The translations under genes were made by a program, and so were the position numbers. The notes below the pieces were generated by a model. The model ran no database searches. It saw only the letters and a program-made list of their open reading frames with translations, and was not told the DNA's origin. Positions 47,038-59,063 of a stretch of DNA of 64,000 bases are shown in pieces. How positions within the stretch are numbered: position 1 is the first letter of the stretch; the number at the start of each line of letters is the position of its first letter. Origin of the DNA: Panaeolus papilionaceus (Eukaryota > Basidiomycota > Agaricomycetes > Agaricales); NCBI GenBank assembly GCA_015501605.1, contig JADNRZ010000004.1, positions 1,302,001 to 1,366,000 of the forward strand, written 5' to 3'.

Positions 47038-48398
47038 ATGGACCTATTTGGTGTTGGCAGTGGAGGTTGCTGTGCTGCCATTGGCGTGACTGGCAGATGT
47101 ACTCTTAGGACCCTGAGCCGCCTGCTTGTGGTCTTGACACTATGCTGTAAGTGTTCCCCTCATGTTCGTCTGCTGGTCACATTTCCATCATTTGCCAACT
47201 AAATTCATACTCATTTTGGATAACCTTTCCCCCTTTTTCAACGTTTTCAACATCAACATATGAACATTGTATTATGATGACGAACCTTGGCTGAATTGCT
47301 TTCGCTTGGGAATGGCAACACGTCAAACGGCTGGTATTCAATTGCTTTGCGGTTTGGATTTGGCCTTTGCTATGCTTTTGTTGGGATTTGCGCTCGTGCT
47401 ACTTGTCATCCGACCAACTGGCTCGTTTTCGCTGGCTTTTTGTTGTCTTGCAACTCGTTTCATTTTACAGGCGCAACCGCGCGCTCCCAGACGTCTACCT
47501 CGTTGTATATCCCTGGGTTCGACCCTCAACCAGTCAGTGCCAATGTCGCTGGTATCGGTGCAGATGGCGCCACGACCTGGATCCTGCATCAGGGTAGTCG
47601 GGATCCAACAGACACCTCGAGTTATGCGGACTTTATAGGGACAGGTGCGCCCTTTCTTCCTTTTTGCTCTATATATCTCAGGTCCTCTTACTTTTTATGC
47701 CGCATATTATGATCTCAACCCGACTCGGGTATGATCAATCTCGTTCATTTTATTGACCTCTTTTACCTCTTTTCAAATTGAGGGACCTTTTTTTCACTCT
47801 CGCTCTTTAATTTCCGACGGACGATTCGTTCCTTACCGCCATAAATTTTGATCAACGGTGATAACGAACCACTACTGCACGCGTTGATGTTTAATAATAT
47901 CTACCCTCAAAAAACACTCCAACATGCGCGACAACAACCTTAATAGCCACCCTCGTTGAAGGGCCCCAATACGCTTCGTTGACATATGCGAATCCTAGGG
48001 CCCGACTGACGATGGGCCAGATTTGTACCTTTTCGGAGAGTACACTCGCTGTTTGTACCGTTGTTGCGCAGGGTAGCACTGCTACTCAAACGGAAATTAT
48101 CTCGCATCTTCCAGTGCAAGTTGGAGCGTCGTTGACTAGCGTCTCGATGACTTCCCCGACATCTATAGGCACACCAAAATTAACTTCGGTCCCTGCAACC
48201 ACCACCGTGGATAGCGATACCCATTCGCCCCCTTCGTCAACTTCGAATCATTCGATCACATCTCCTTCCCCGGCTGCCAGCAATAATTCCTCAAATTCAC
48301 TTTTATTGCGTGTTAATGGGGATTCACATTATTCTTGGATCGTCAGGATGGTAATAGGGTTCTGCATTGGATTACTATCTCATCTTGTGGCAATGTAA
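47038..48398 (+). CDS. Secreted Ser/Thr-rich protein with probable GPI anchor
   Basis: Three exons (47038-47146, 47471-47644, 47947-48398) give 244 residues. A hydrophobic signal core (LSRLLVVLTLCCATA) lies near residues 24-38, after an unusually long N-terminal stretch. The ectodomain begins TSTSLYIPGFDPQPVSANVA and continues GPQYASLTYANPRARLTMG. This layout matches a small family of basidiomycete surface proteins I know only as hypothetical. A Thr/Ser/Pro-rich stalk (about residues 135-205) leads to a C-terminal hydrophobic tail (WIVRMVIGFCIGLLSHLVAM), consistent with a GPI signal. The role is probably structural or adhesive in the wall, which is inference. The two introns are about 300 bp each, long for this window. 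Exon 1 is the least certain part: it was chosen because it alone supplies an ATG, a signal core and the right phase. Confidence 0.68.
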
Positions 48399-50533
48399 TT
48401 TTATCTGAATCGCAAGATGATAATGCCATAAGGCCATGCCTCGTCAGGGTTATATCGCGCATCTCGTGCTCGTGCTTGTGTTCGCTGGCTTGAAAAATCT
48501 CCATGTAGAACGCGACCCTGCGTAAACATTTTATTTCGTATCCTTTAGTTTGTGCGTGCTCTCATTTTCAATGACAGGTTTCGCCGAACCGGTCGCACAC
48601 AGGGGCTTCTCGCGTTATCTTTGGTTGGGCATTGAGGCCTGGAATTGTGGCTACAAATCACTAGTGATACACGGTGAGAAACTACATTTGTATTCTGGTG
48701 TACACACTGCGTAGGCTATCTCTGTCTGCAGCAGGTCGAGACATAGATAGCTCGCTCTCCATCCCATCTCCGTTTCTTGGTTGACAGGATCCTCACGCGG
48801 CCGGACCGAATGGTTTTGCTGAATGTAGAGGGTCTTGCCACACCAAGTCAATGACCTTGCCAAACAGATGTGGCCAAATCGCAGCTCTCATTCGCGGAGT
48901 CAATCACAGAATTAGGAACCGTCTGCTTCTTCAGCTGACTCGCTGGGAAGTCGAACGGGGTCATTTGATGGCAGCAGCTGAAGCGGTTCGCTGCCTCGTT
49001 TTTCTGATTATTGCTGGCCTCACCCCATTCTGAACCTTGCCAGCTGGCTAAACTGGTTTGCTTCCGCGGAGATGGACACCCCAGAAAGAAGAGAGGGTTG
49101 GGAGTCCAAAAATGCCACTGGGACGATCTTGGTGCATTTCTGGAGTATAGAGGAACCACTGGCTCCAGACTTTTTTGCACCAAGCGGGCATCTCGTGGCG
49201 TTGTAGGCATCTGACGATGATCATTCAATCTCGCAATTGTTAATGGCATTTCGTGAGATCTTTGCTCGCTTAGCGCGAACGAGGTTCAGCGAGGCTCAAC
49301 GCTCTCGTCGTCTTGTCGGCAATGCAGCAAGGGTCTGCTACTGGTTGGGCTCGACTAACAATAACGACCAACGGCCGTTGCATCATCGTTGTCATTTTGG
49401 TATGGTTTTTGTTAAGCTATCTTGATCGGCTAATAGCCTTCTCTTTACCATCGAGTTCATAGGGTTTTTACGACACGTCCGCCGTCAGACTTCTTGTGAT
49501 AGCACAATGACATCCACGCGCACACATTTGAACCGGACAGACGGACTTATAGCGACGTAGACTCACGTTCATTGAAAATTTCCAGTGTATATGTATATGC
49601 TGATTTCATTTCATGAATCTCCATCAATCCTATTCTATATGGTCTGTCATATACATAGTGCATCGCACTCTGATGACCGCAAGGGCGCTGAAATGCTGTA
49701 TGGAGTGAGTGGAACAAAAACATGATATCATTCTCATGATTTTCACTTGGACCTAATAGGTGTCACTGTGGATAGAAGGGCAGTAATTGGGTAGAACGAA
49801 AATGGCTGTGCAATTGGGTTTGACAGCGCAGCGTTGTATTCAAACGGTTCTAGCAAACTCGGATTGTCCATGAGTCGATTTAGGAAGCTCACATGCTCAT
49901 ACGGCAGTGACAGCCTCGCCTCACATCGAGTCGTGGATAAGTATCCTCAGGGTGCTCGCAAAAAAGTTTTGTCGCGAATATACAAGATCCCTGCAAGCGC
50001 GACAAGCTTTCATTTAAGTCGCTGTAAATGGGCTGCTAGATTTGGTCGTAACCAACCCTGTCGCGACATTCATGAAGGTAAAATTATTCTCGGGCAGCTT
50101 GCAGCTAGGATCGAGGATAACGCTGAGATTAGCCTCCCTGGTGGACTAAACGAGCGATTTCCGGCCGCGATGCACCCAGGAAACAGAGAAGAATTGGGCA
50201 GAGGGCAGGTCGGACCGTCGACCTCTCACGGTTTGATACTTTTTGGCTCTGTCGGCCATGCCTTGAGGCGAACACGTTGCGATCTTATCCTGAAAATATG
50301 TAGAATCTGCCATCCCCCTGTTGGCTTGCCGGAAATATCCTATGAATCTCATTCATCTGGCGAGCTGCCCCGCAAACCGATCCGTTTCTGTTAAGATCGT
50401 TCACTTCTTGCTGCCAAATCATTATAAAGCTCAACTGATCCCAACGACTGGCTGTCTTCCTTTCCTGTCTATCTAAGCACATACAATCTTGTCTTTGACA
50501 TTCTACAACTCACCTTGTACATCGACACTCAAG
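48399..50533. other. Intergenic, no gene supported
   Basis: An open frame of 186 codons (49834-50394) and one of 133 codons on the minus strand (48848-49249) have no known domain, and the first starts at TTG. They were not accepted. The region should include the promoter of the downstream His/Pro-rich gene. Confidence 0.4.
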
Positions 50534-51730
50534 ATGACAGAGTACGCTATCCCATCCCAACAGGCTTACCGCGAGTTCATGTCTGCTCGAGAGAGAACGG
50601 CGTATTGGGTTCAACGACATGGTCCTCTTCACGATAACGAGTACTACCCCCCCTCCATCGCTCCCTCGGTTTCCGATGGTTTTGTACCATCGGCACCTCT
50701 ATCGGATGCTGGAAGCACACATTCAACACCTCCCAAGATGGTCCTGCGTTACGGCGACGGCCGACCTGACATTCCCATTCCTGTGGTACCTCACGGTGCC
50801 AGTCCAAGTCGATCGCAGCAGCATTCAGTCGACCGCACTGGATCGGGGTCTAGCGCTGGACATTCACGGTCATCCCACTCACGTCACCCAGACGCTCCAG
50901 AGGAGATTCGAATTTATCCGTCGGCGTCAAAAGCCAAAAGCCAGTCCCGATCAGCATCCGTTCCTCGAGCGGATCCTGCAGACAGATCGTTCCACCCTTC
51001 GACTCATATGCAAGGTCAATCTTACCGACACCACACCGGCCATTCCACATCTCCTCACCACCAAGTCAGCTTCGTCCAACCACCTCATCATGTTCACCCT
51101 CGGGGACATCACCCAAAACACCCACCGGCACCTATGATGTATCCTCATGGTCATCCCAATGGACGCCAACCTCTCGCTCTCGCTCCTTCTCATGGCGTAT
51201 ATCACCACCCCCCTCAAATGGGTCCAAACGGCATGATTTACAGCCACTCAGCACCCCCAATTCCTGGACAGCATCCTTCTCATTACCCCACACCGTACCC
51301 TTCTGGATCTGGCTCACATCGACACACCGCCTCCGCCCATGATGTTCGGTCTCACCACATTCACGCACCACCAATGGGTCGGTCAGGCGGTCGTCGCGGC
51401 GCCTCTGCTGTCTCATTAGGAAGCGAAAACTCATCCGGAAACACCTACTACGTTCTCCCTGCGCAAGGACATAACGGCAAGGTTCATGTCATTGTAAGTG
51501 GACCTTAAACCAGATAGAGTGGGACGAATCCCTTACCGGTCGAGCAGGCACCCAGTCCTGAACAATCTGTAGTCACAGCTACTTCAACAACAAAATCTAG
51601 CAGTTCCCAAGGGAAAAAACCCTTCTTCCAACGACTCTTCGGCTTCAAATTTTCCTCCGCGGCGTCATCAGTAGGCGGTGGTGGGAAGTTGTCGAGACGG
51701 CATTCGATAGGCAGCTCAGGACGTGGTTAG
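50534..51730 (+). CDS. Hypothetical His/Pro/Ser-rich protein
   Basis: Two exons (50534-51493, 51548-51730) give 380 residues. The protein starts MTEYAIPSQQAYREFMSARE, a short ordered-looking segment. It then becomes low complexity, with many His, Pro, Ser and Gly (for example HHVHPRGHHPKHPPAPMMYP). A short hydrophobic strand, TYYVLPAQGHNGKVHVI, lies just before the intron. The last exon encodes KKPFFQRLFGFKF and LSRRHSIG, the latter a good protein kinase A site (RRHS). There is no signal peptide or catalytic motif. I do not know its function. The intron is confirmed by frame: without it the protein stops four residues later, and with it the conserved-looking C-terminus is joined. Confidence 0.72.
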
Positions 51731-53242
51731 GGTCGAGAAGACCAGGGTCACAGTGCTTCCGTTATCAAAACGAGAGGGTGGGATGAAACGACGAATTATC
51801 TACGACATGAAACGACCTCTCACTACTTATCCTTCTTGACTAATGCCACATTCACGATTTACGTCTGTTTCCCGCCCGAGCTTCCATCGATGATCGCTCG
51901 AACGTGTCCTCTCTGGACTTTCTTCGCTTTCTCTAACTATGACAAAGCTATGGCATGCGCCCCAATCGCTCTCCCATCGTAGCGATTCTAGTTTCATACT
52001 CTGTACATGTGTAACGAATATGGAAACAATACATTGATTACAACATTTGATTTGGGTGTCCCAATCGAACTCATGTCGTTCCAACCACTGTCTCGGTTGT
52101 CTTATCTGTGATGTCGTGTTGAGCATCAGCCTCGAGGCGGTCATTCGGACCGCAATGAGACTGACAAACATATGGCGACATGAGTGTTGAGGGAAGGTTT
52201 TCAAAGTTGCTATCCACGATTGTTAAGCGCTTCGAGGGCTGGAACGGGTTCGAATCCAGGATTCCAACATTATTAAAGTAAAATCCGTTGGTAAGATCAC
52301 CTTCCGCCGGCTGTTTCCTGACATTTTGTCTTCATCCGTGCTATGTTGCCCAACACGCGCATTTCCCATAATTTACGGCTGGCAACATACCGCAAATCTG
52401 TCGATTGAGCAAAACAGAACTAGGCCCCAAATTCATATCTCGCATATATGACAGACTTTGGGACATAACTCGCACACTGTCCCTCTTCGCCTTCACGCTT
52501 CACGCACGTTCAAATTGAATAGAGTTCGAGTTATCTTACAGGATAACGTACTAACCTACATCTTCCTTTCCATCGAATTCAAACTCAGAACCGCAGTACT
52601 TCCCAGATTGGCCGAACATGGTGCGCTATCGCGCGTCACGAGCACTTATTTGACGTGTCAAAGAACGACTAGCTTTTCTTTCCGTAAAGAGAGGAAGATA
52701 CATACAGTGGCGAACAATTCGGAGGTGATAGGCTATTCGATAGACACTGTACAAATGAATTGCGATCGCTAAATTTTCTATTGCACTTGCTCCATACCCT
52801 CTTAGTAAGTAGCTGCCGTTCTCATGTCTGGCTAACAAGTACAATGTTGACTGATGATGGCTTCATTTCATAGAACGATGCCGCATTTCAAGTTCAGCAC
52901 ATTACAATCGTTACGACACGTTTCTTTTTTTTTTCTTTTGCCGTGTGCCTTTATGTCATATACAGATCGAGTTGGGCGGGAATGGTTGTCAATGTCAGGA
53001 AATAACAATGCCGCTCTGCGTTAAGGGTCCCTGATCTTTGATCATACAGTCAGGGTCCAGTTTCTCTTAATGAGTGCCCGACGCGATCATGGTAAAATGT
53101 GACAAGACGCGTCGGAGTGTGACTTGCCCTTGTGCTCACCAACGTCGCACGCTCTGAATGTTGTCAGAACCACGACCACGACTGTTACGACGTCGGTCCC
53201 TTTCATCTTGGAGTTGTAATTTGCCTTGGAATCTCTGAATTC
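51731..53242. other. Intergenic, no gene supported
   Basis: A 125-codon frame on the minus strand (51827-52204) and a 104-codon frame on the plus strand (52458-52772) lack family features. A GGTTCGAATCC word at 52248-52258 looks like a Pol III B box but has no A box at tRNA distance. Confidence 0.4.
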
Positions 53243-56200
53243 ATGGCTATGGAAGCGGTTGGACTCTCTGCTAAGGTGTTGCCACCGCGTAGATCAGCAC
53301 TGTCTGCTCAGAGATCTTTAGCGACTCAACTCGACACCGATTCGTCCAGCGATGATTCAGATGATGACATGCGTTCTCGCAACAAGAAGAAAGGGAAGCA
53401 AAGAGTGACAAATGTCGCGAAACAAAAAGTCAAAGAAAAGGCCAACGTCGCACAATCTATTTCTGCAGGGCCTAAGCTCACCAAATCTGCTTCACGAAGC
53501 GAAGGAATAGCATCAAGGCCTAAGTCTTCAATCAGTTACAACGCTGCTCTAGGGAAATCTTCAGAGCCTGATGAATCTATTACTCCGAGGCCACGACCAC
53601 GTCCTAAGCCGACAGTCAAGAAGAAAGCCCCAACCACACCACCACCACCGCAACCACTCAGCATGGAGGACGACATGTCCGACCTCACGTCAATTGGATC
53701 CTCCAGGGACTCTCGTTCTCCCAGTCGAGATTCTTCTGTCGTTATTCTTGACGCCACAATTCCATCCAAACCTCATTCTATCCCAGGTCTATCCTCAAGA
53801 CGCGATAAACCTTCTCCTCAACGTAATTCCTCCTCATGGTCACTTCAAACTCTTGGGAGTTACGTGTGGGTTCTCTTGGATCCATCTCACAATCTTGTGT
53901 TCAATCCAGAGGACGATCATGGTATTGACGATTTAAGGGAACGATTGTGGTGGCCCGCGAAGGTATGTACCCTCTAACGCTTGTGTTCTATGGAAGGATA
54001 AACCATTTCTATCATTATCCGCTTTGGCGAAAAATGTGTTGATCACGAATTTCCCTTTGTTTTTTAGATTAAAAGCCCACGCAGAACCGATATTCCTCTT
54101 CAAGTAAAGCTTTTTGGATCGGGCTTCAACGACGTCGACATTCAATCGCCTTGCGAAAACAACATTCTATCTAAACTTAATTCTCTGGGCAAAACGCGTT
54201 TCCAAGTCCCCACGTTCCATCCCGACAGGACAAACTCGCTAAAAGATCCAGAGTTATTGGCTTCGCCGAGGAAGAAAGCGAAGCACCATGGCCACGAGTG
54301 GGAAAAGAAATGGTGCACTGCAGTCACTCAAATGGCTCTTGCCATTGAGGCAGAAGCAGACAGCGATGAACTGCCTGACGCTGCAGCTGCGTTTGACGAA
54401 GATGCCATCAAAAAATACAAAGATTCAGCTTCAATTCCAACTTTGGACAATTTACATTCCAGCCATAGACTTTCAAAGCGCAGTGGCAAGGGCAAACGGA
54501 AGAGAAGAGAGGAGCCATCATCGGAAGAGGACGGGTTCAACGGGCTGGAGGATGCGCGAATCATTCAGGAGGAGTTTTGGGAACCTCCGCCTCTAGATGA
54601 TGATCTCAATGTGCCTGGAGAGCTTGTCCTCGCACGTGAAAAAGCTTCATTATCTTCGCCATATTGGCCAGCCAAATTGCTTGCTTATTTACCCCCACTA
54701 AACAAGAAGCAGCAAGCCAAATTTACTGTTACCTGGTTGGATGGAACTGTCAAGGATATACCTCGATCATGGTTTTACACGATGCAGCAAAAAGAATTTG
54801 GCACTTGCAAGGTGCGTGTCATCCATTTAGCGAGAAATCTATCGATCCTGAATTGAAACCCCTTTCCTTTTTATTTTATACAGGTAGGGACATTCGTCAG
54901 CTCAGTGGTGGAGGTTCACAACGACCGCGAAGATGACCAGCAGAGCTCGCTTGAATTGAGGCAATTATCCCTCAGCCCGACTCCTTTGAACCCGGCTCCT
55001 ACAAAAGAACTGTTTGCACAGCTTTCAATCCGAGAGCAATTCGTTTATACTAAAGAGGTGCTGCATGCTATTTTAAAAAATGAATATTCTCCGACCCAAG
55101 AAAGGCATCGAATGTTCATCCAGGGTGGTAAATCTCGTAAGGCTGTTGTGGACAACTCTACCCTTAGAGGAAGCATGGACCCTAGGGACGTTGAGAATCT
55201 ACAGCTCTACGTCCGTCACTGGTGCTTAAGGGATGGTGGCCGGAAGACTGCCGGTGACCAGGAGGATTCCCAGCCTCGCTCTTTTGCCTCGGAAGCGCCT
55301 GAATTCTTGACAGCGACCAATGGCGAACCAAGCTTCATGGAACGGGAATCCGAGCAGAAAGACGACGCTGATACACCCGTTGATATCGATGCTCGACCCA
55401 TTCAGGGCGCTCCACAACCTCAAGGTACATTCGATGATAACCCGGATACGAAAATGCTGGACCCAGGATCACCAGCGGTTACCGAACGAGTCATAATATC
55501 CTCTCCTGTGCAACCGCCACCTTCATCACTGCCTATTGGATTAGAGGTAATTTTAAATTTAAGCTGCAGTTCCTTGTTCTTATGAAACCTTTTTTACCTT
55601 ACAGAGAGACGAATCCTTTATATCCGATGCCCCATTCACCACTGCGATGGTTTGCTATTTTCATATTGGCGATAAGCAATCGTCTCACAGAATTCTTCCC
55701 CTAGATGTCCGATCATGTATCTGTTGCTGATACTAGCGTACCACCCTCAGAACAGGCGTGTAGCTCCACCAAAAGCTTTGTTTATTGCATCTCATCGTTT
55801 CCATAGGTCGATGATCTATCGGATGACCTGTCTGATCTCACAGACTGCCCTCAGGTCAATCACACGTCGGTATTGCAAACAATACCCAGCGGGAGTCCAG
55901 ACTACGAGGCTCTTTCACCCATTACTAAAGTGGATGTATGTAACCATTCCAACACCCCTCGTCACCTATGATGAAACTCATTTCTTGCAGTTTTGTATGA
56001 ATATTATCCTTTCCGAAGCCATTAGGCAAATCCTTCTCTGGCGCACTGGACACCGGACATCTTTTGAACTCTTATCACCGCGGGAAGAGCAGGAACTCTA
56101 CGACAAGGGACAGCAGCTCTTGGAGGAAAGGGATTGGGTGGGCGATATCCAACGATACCGGAAATTAATGGAGCAACGGAACGAAAGGAAAAAGGGAAAA

Positions 56201-56257
56201 AATGTAGCCATGCAGACGGCGAGTACCTCAGGCTCGTCTCGTCGACGAAGGCAATGA
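53243..56257 (+). CDS. Putative chromatin protein with two PWWP-like modules
   Basis: Seven exons (53243-53962, 54068-54811, 54884-55546, 55605-55649, 55705-55737, 55807-55935, 55991-56257) give 866 residues. The first ~200 residues are basic, Ser-rich and likely disordered. Two PWWP-like modules follow. The first spans about residues 211-290 (LGSYVWVLLD, then LWWPAKI, then QVKLFGSG). The second is near 435-488 (SPYWPAKLLAYLP, then FTVTWLDGTVKDIPRSWFYT). PWWP folds bind methylated histone H3 and DNA, so a nuclear role is likely. A helical block with ELFAQLSIREQFVYTKEVLH and a C-terminal block with SEAIRQILLWRTGHRTSFEL are unrecognised. Residues near the end are strongly basic (NERKKGKNVAM, SSRRRRQ). 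The fifth and sixth exon joins use a 69-bp intron beginning GTACCA at 55738; that junction is the least sure. Confidence 0.72.
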
Positions 56258-56709
56258 TACCGTGGAAGGAATGCTTTTTGAATTCTGTATACTGACTACA
56301 AGCTAACCATGTTGTCAATTAATGCATGCTTTGCGATAAGGACTTGCTACCATTTGACATACTTATTTATTACTGATGACTATTATTCCTGTTATGTATC
56401 GATACTAGTTTTTTTCGCGCTCTGCTCAAACCGTTTGAAGTTCGCTTTTTTATTGAGACAAAAGGAAGCAAAATGACTCTGAGTGTGGAGGCGCCAGCTT
56501 TATTCCTCCACGTGTCGGCGGACCCTTTTCCGAAAGCGGTAAGAACGGCGAAAATGTGTAGCCTGCCTTGTCGTTTACATTCTACTTGCTTCTGGCCATA
56601 AGCATTCGCCCGTTTCCGTTCACAACAACGGCCGTCTTCAACATCTTTTCTTGTTGTCAATATTCTGTTTTATATTCTCTTTATTTTTGAATAATACTCG
56701 ACACATTTA
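56258..56709. other. Intergenic between PWWP-like gene and apyrase gene
   Basis: 452 bp hold the end of one transcript and the promoter of the next. The last 60 bases are A/T-rich. No other feature is seen. Confidence 0.5.
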
Positions 56710-59063
56710 ATGGCACCACCAACGAAAGGAGATCCATGGCTCGCTGGTCGGCACTTTGGTATAGTTATTGACGCTGGCTCGTCGGGATCAAGGCTGCAAA
56801 TATACAGTTGGAAAGACCCAAAGTCTATCAGGGTACCTGTAGGCAGCGCTCTTGCGTACACGCTCCCCAAGGTGGAGAAGGGAACTCAAGATAATGATTT
56901 ATGGGTAGCGAAAGTTGAACCCGGTATGTGATATTATTCAACTCGTCATTAGAAAACAAGTCGCTAAATCACATATGTGGTTTCTGACATGCAATAGGTC
57001 TTTCATCGCTTGCAGAGCATCCAGAGGATGTAGGCGCATATCTGCAACCACTGCTAGGACACGCCCTTGAGCAGATTCCGCCCTCTCTGCACAAAGAAAC
57101 ACCCATTTTCCTGCTCGCCACTGCTGGAATGCGACTGCTCCCACCCAAACAGCAAGCCCAAATTTTGCATGAGACGTGTCGATATTTCATTAAGCACTCA
57201 AACTTCAAAATAGACGACCCATCATCACTCGGTCCCTGTGGTTCTAATGTCCGGATAATCACCGGAGAGGAGGAGGGTCTATTTGGCTGGATAGCTGTCA
57301 ATTATCTTATGGATGGTTTTTCTGGATCGCATCAGGATAGGACAACCTATGGCTTTTTAGATATGGGTGGAGCGTCGACACAGATAGCATTCGAACCCAG
57401 TCCAGCCAATCAGAAGCAAACCAAGGATCTTATCAATGTGCGCCTTCGTCTGCTTGGTGGCCACGAGATACACCACAAAGTCTTCGTCACGACTTGGCTT
57501 GGATACGGGACAAACCAAGCTCGGGAACGCTACGTTGGGCAGACAATCGCCGAATATGACTCCTCGAAGGCTGATCAGGTGGTTAATGATAGCCACCACG
57601 TTGTTCCGGACCCGTGCTTGCCCCAGGGGCTCAAGCTGGTCGAATCTCCTGTTCATACCACCAAACCCAGTTCCAACCATGTTAAAAAGCCGCATCACAT
57701 GGTTGGCACCGGATCCTTTTCGCAATGCATGAAGCAAACGGAGCCACTCTTGAACAAGGAAAAACCTTGCCCAGATTCGAACTGTTTGATGAACGGCGTT
57801 CACGTACCACCTATCGACTTCTCCGTTTCCCATTTCATTGGGATCTCCGAGTACTGGTACTCGTCAGAACACATATTTGGGCTGGGTGGAGCGTACGACT
57901 TCGTTCAATATGAACGCGCTGCAGAGCAATTTTGTTCCCGAGATTGGCAAGGAATCATAAAACAGCACGAGGAATCGCGAAATCGGCATCAATTAGGTGG
58001 AGACGGGGAGGTGATTAAAGATGGCCAGGTAGTTGCAGCTGGTCAGTGGGGTCCCAAGGTGGAAATTCCTCGACTCCAGATGCAATGTTTTAAAGCGGCC
58101 TGGATAGCGAATGTGCTTCATGAAGGCATTAAACTACCACGCATTGTTGATCCTGGGGGAAATGCGACTACGAATGGAGACAAGGTAGTCGAAGAAGCGG
58201 GCAAGAAAGGTCTCGGTCGCCCTACCTTCCAATCATTGGACACAGTGGGGGACATCGCTATTAGTTGGACATTAGGAAAAATGGTCCTAGAAGCCAGCAA
58301 GGAGGTTCCTCCTCTTTCAAAAGGCACTAAGCCATTAGTAGATCCCATTGACGATATTGAAGATATCAAGCACTCCCCTATCCAGCCGATTATCCCCCCA
58401 TTCCTTTCCCTGGATGGCATCGAGCACCGAATATCTCCTCATCTTCCCGCGTCCTTGACCAGAAACTCCCTCGGATTTTCACCAGTTCTCCTCCTTTTCT
58501 ATGTCTTTTTCGTCTGTCTCGTATTGTTGGTCGTTTGTCCCATGCGACGCCAACTCCGCTCTCTGTGCCTTCGAAACGTTCGTAAACTCAGAAATCGTGA
58601 TAGCCCGTACGGTGATCTAATGGAGGAAGGCTACATGTTGAATGGAAGTCTTCCTGCTTCACCGAGCACCTCAGGTGGCCGTTGGCTTCGTTCAATAGGT
58701 CGCATCTTCTCTGGACCGAAACCTAAATTAAAATCTTCACTGTCGATTGTAACCTCCAACAACCCCGCTTTGCGACATATAGCACCGAACGGTAGTTTCC
58801 GCGCCCCTCCCATCAGATCTTTCACTGCGCCCAACGGGACATCCAATGGAACAGCTACGACTACGCAGTATATCTCTCGATCTCCTTCTCCATCCCCAAG
58901 TGGCTTCATGGAAGATATTAGCTCCTATTCAAGCCAATCATCCCTCATGACATCACGTTCACGCAATACGTCCCAGATAAATCTATCCACCATGACCCCA
59001 CGTTTACCAATTTCCCGAGCGAACAGTTCTTATTACGTCTCGGACAATAAACAGATACAGTAA
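56710..59063 (+). CDS. GDA1/CD39-family nucleoside di/triphosphatase, Golgi apyrase (YND1-like)
   Basis: Two exons (56710-56923, 56998-59063) give 759 residues. The apyrase conserved regions appear in order: ACR1 IDAGSSGSRLQIY (~residue 20), ACR2 LLATAGMRLL (~115), ACR3 ITGEEEGLFGW (~170) and ACR4 FLDMGGASTQIAF (~205). No N-terminal signal or membrane anchor is seen. A single strong membrane segment (SPVLLLFYVFFVCLVLLVVC) lies near residues 570-590, followed by a Ser-rich tail of about 165 residues. That layout matches yeast Ynd1, which has one C-terminal membrane span and clears UDP and GDP in the Golgi to support glycosylation. The substrate is inferred from family. All catalytic regions are intact. 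The ATG at 56710 is the first in frame and sits 10-20 residues before ACR1, as in the family. Confidence 0.92.

Noticed and set aside
47645..47946. Possible extra exon inside the second intron of the GPI-type gene (near 47682-47728)
   Set aside because: It has plausible splice sites but leaves the wrong phase for the next exon and would cause a stop.
49834..50394. Open frame of 186 codons upstream of the His/Pro-rich gene
   Set aside because: It starts at TTG, has no recognisable family features and no codon pattern like the neighbouring genes.
52241..52270. GGTTCGAATCC word resembling a tRNA B box
   Set aside because: No A box at tRNA distance on either strand and the T stem does not pair.
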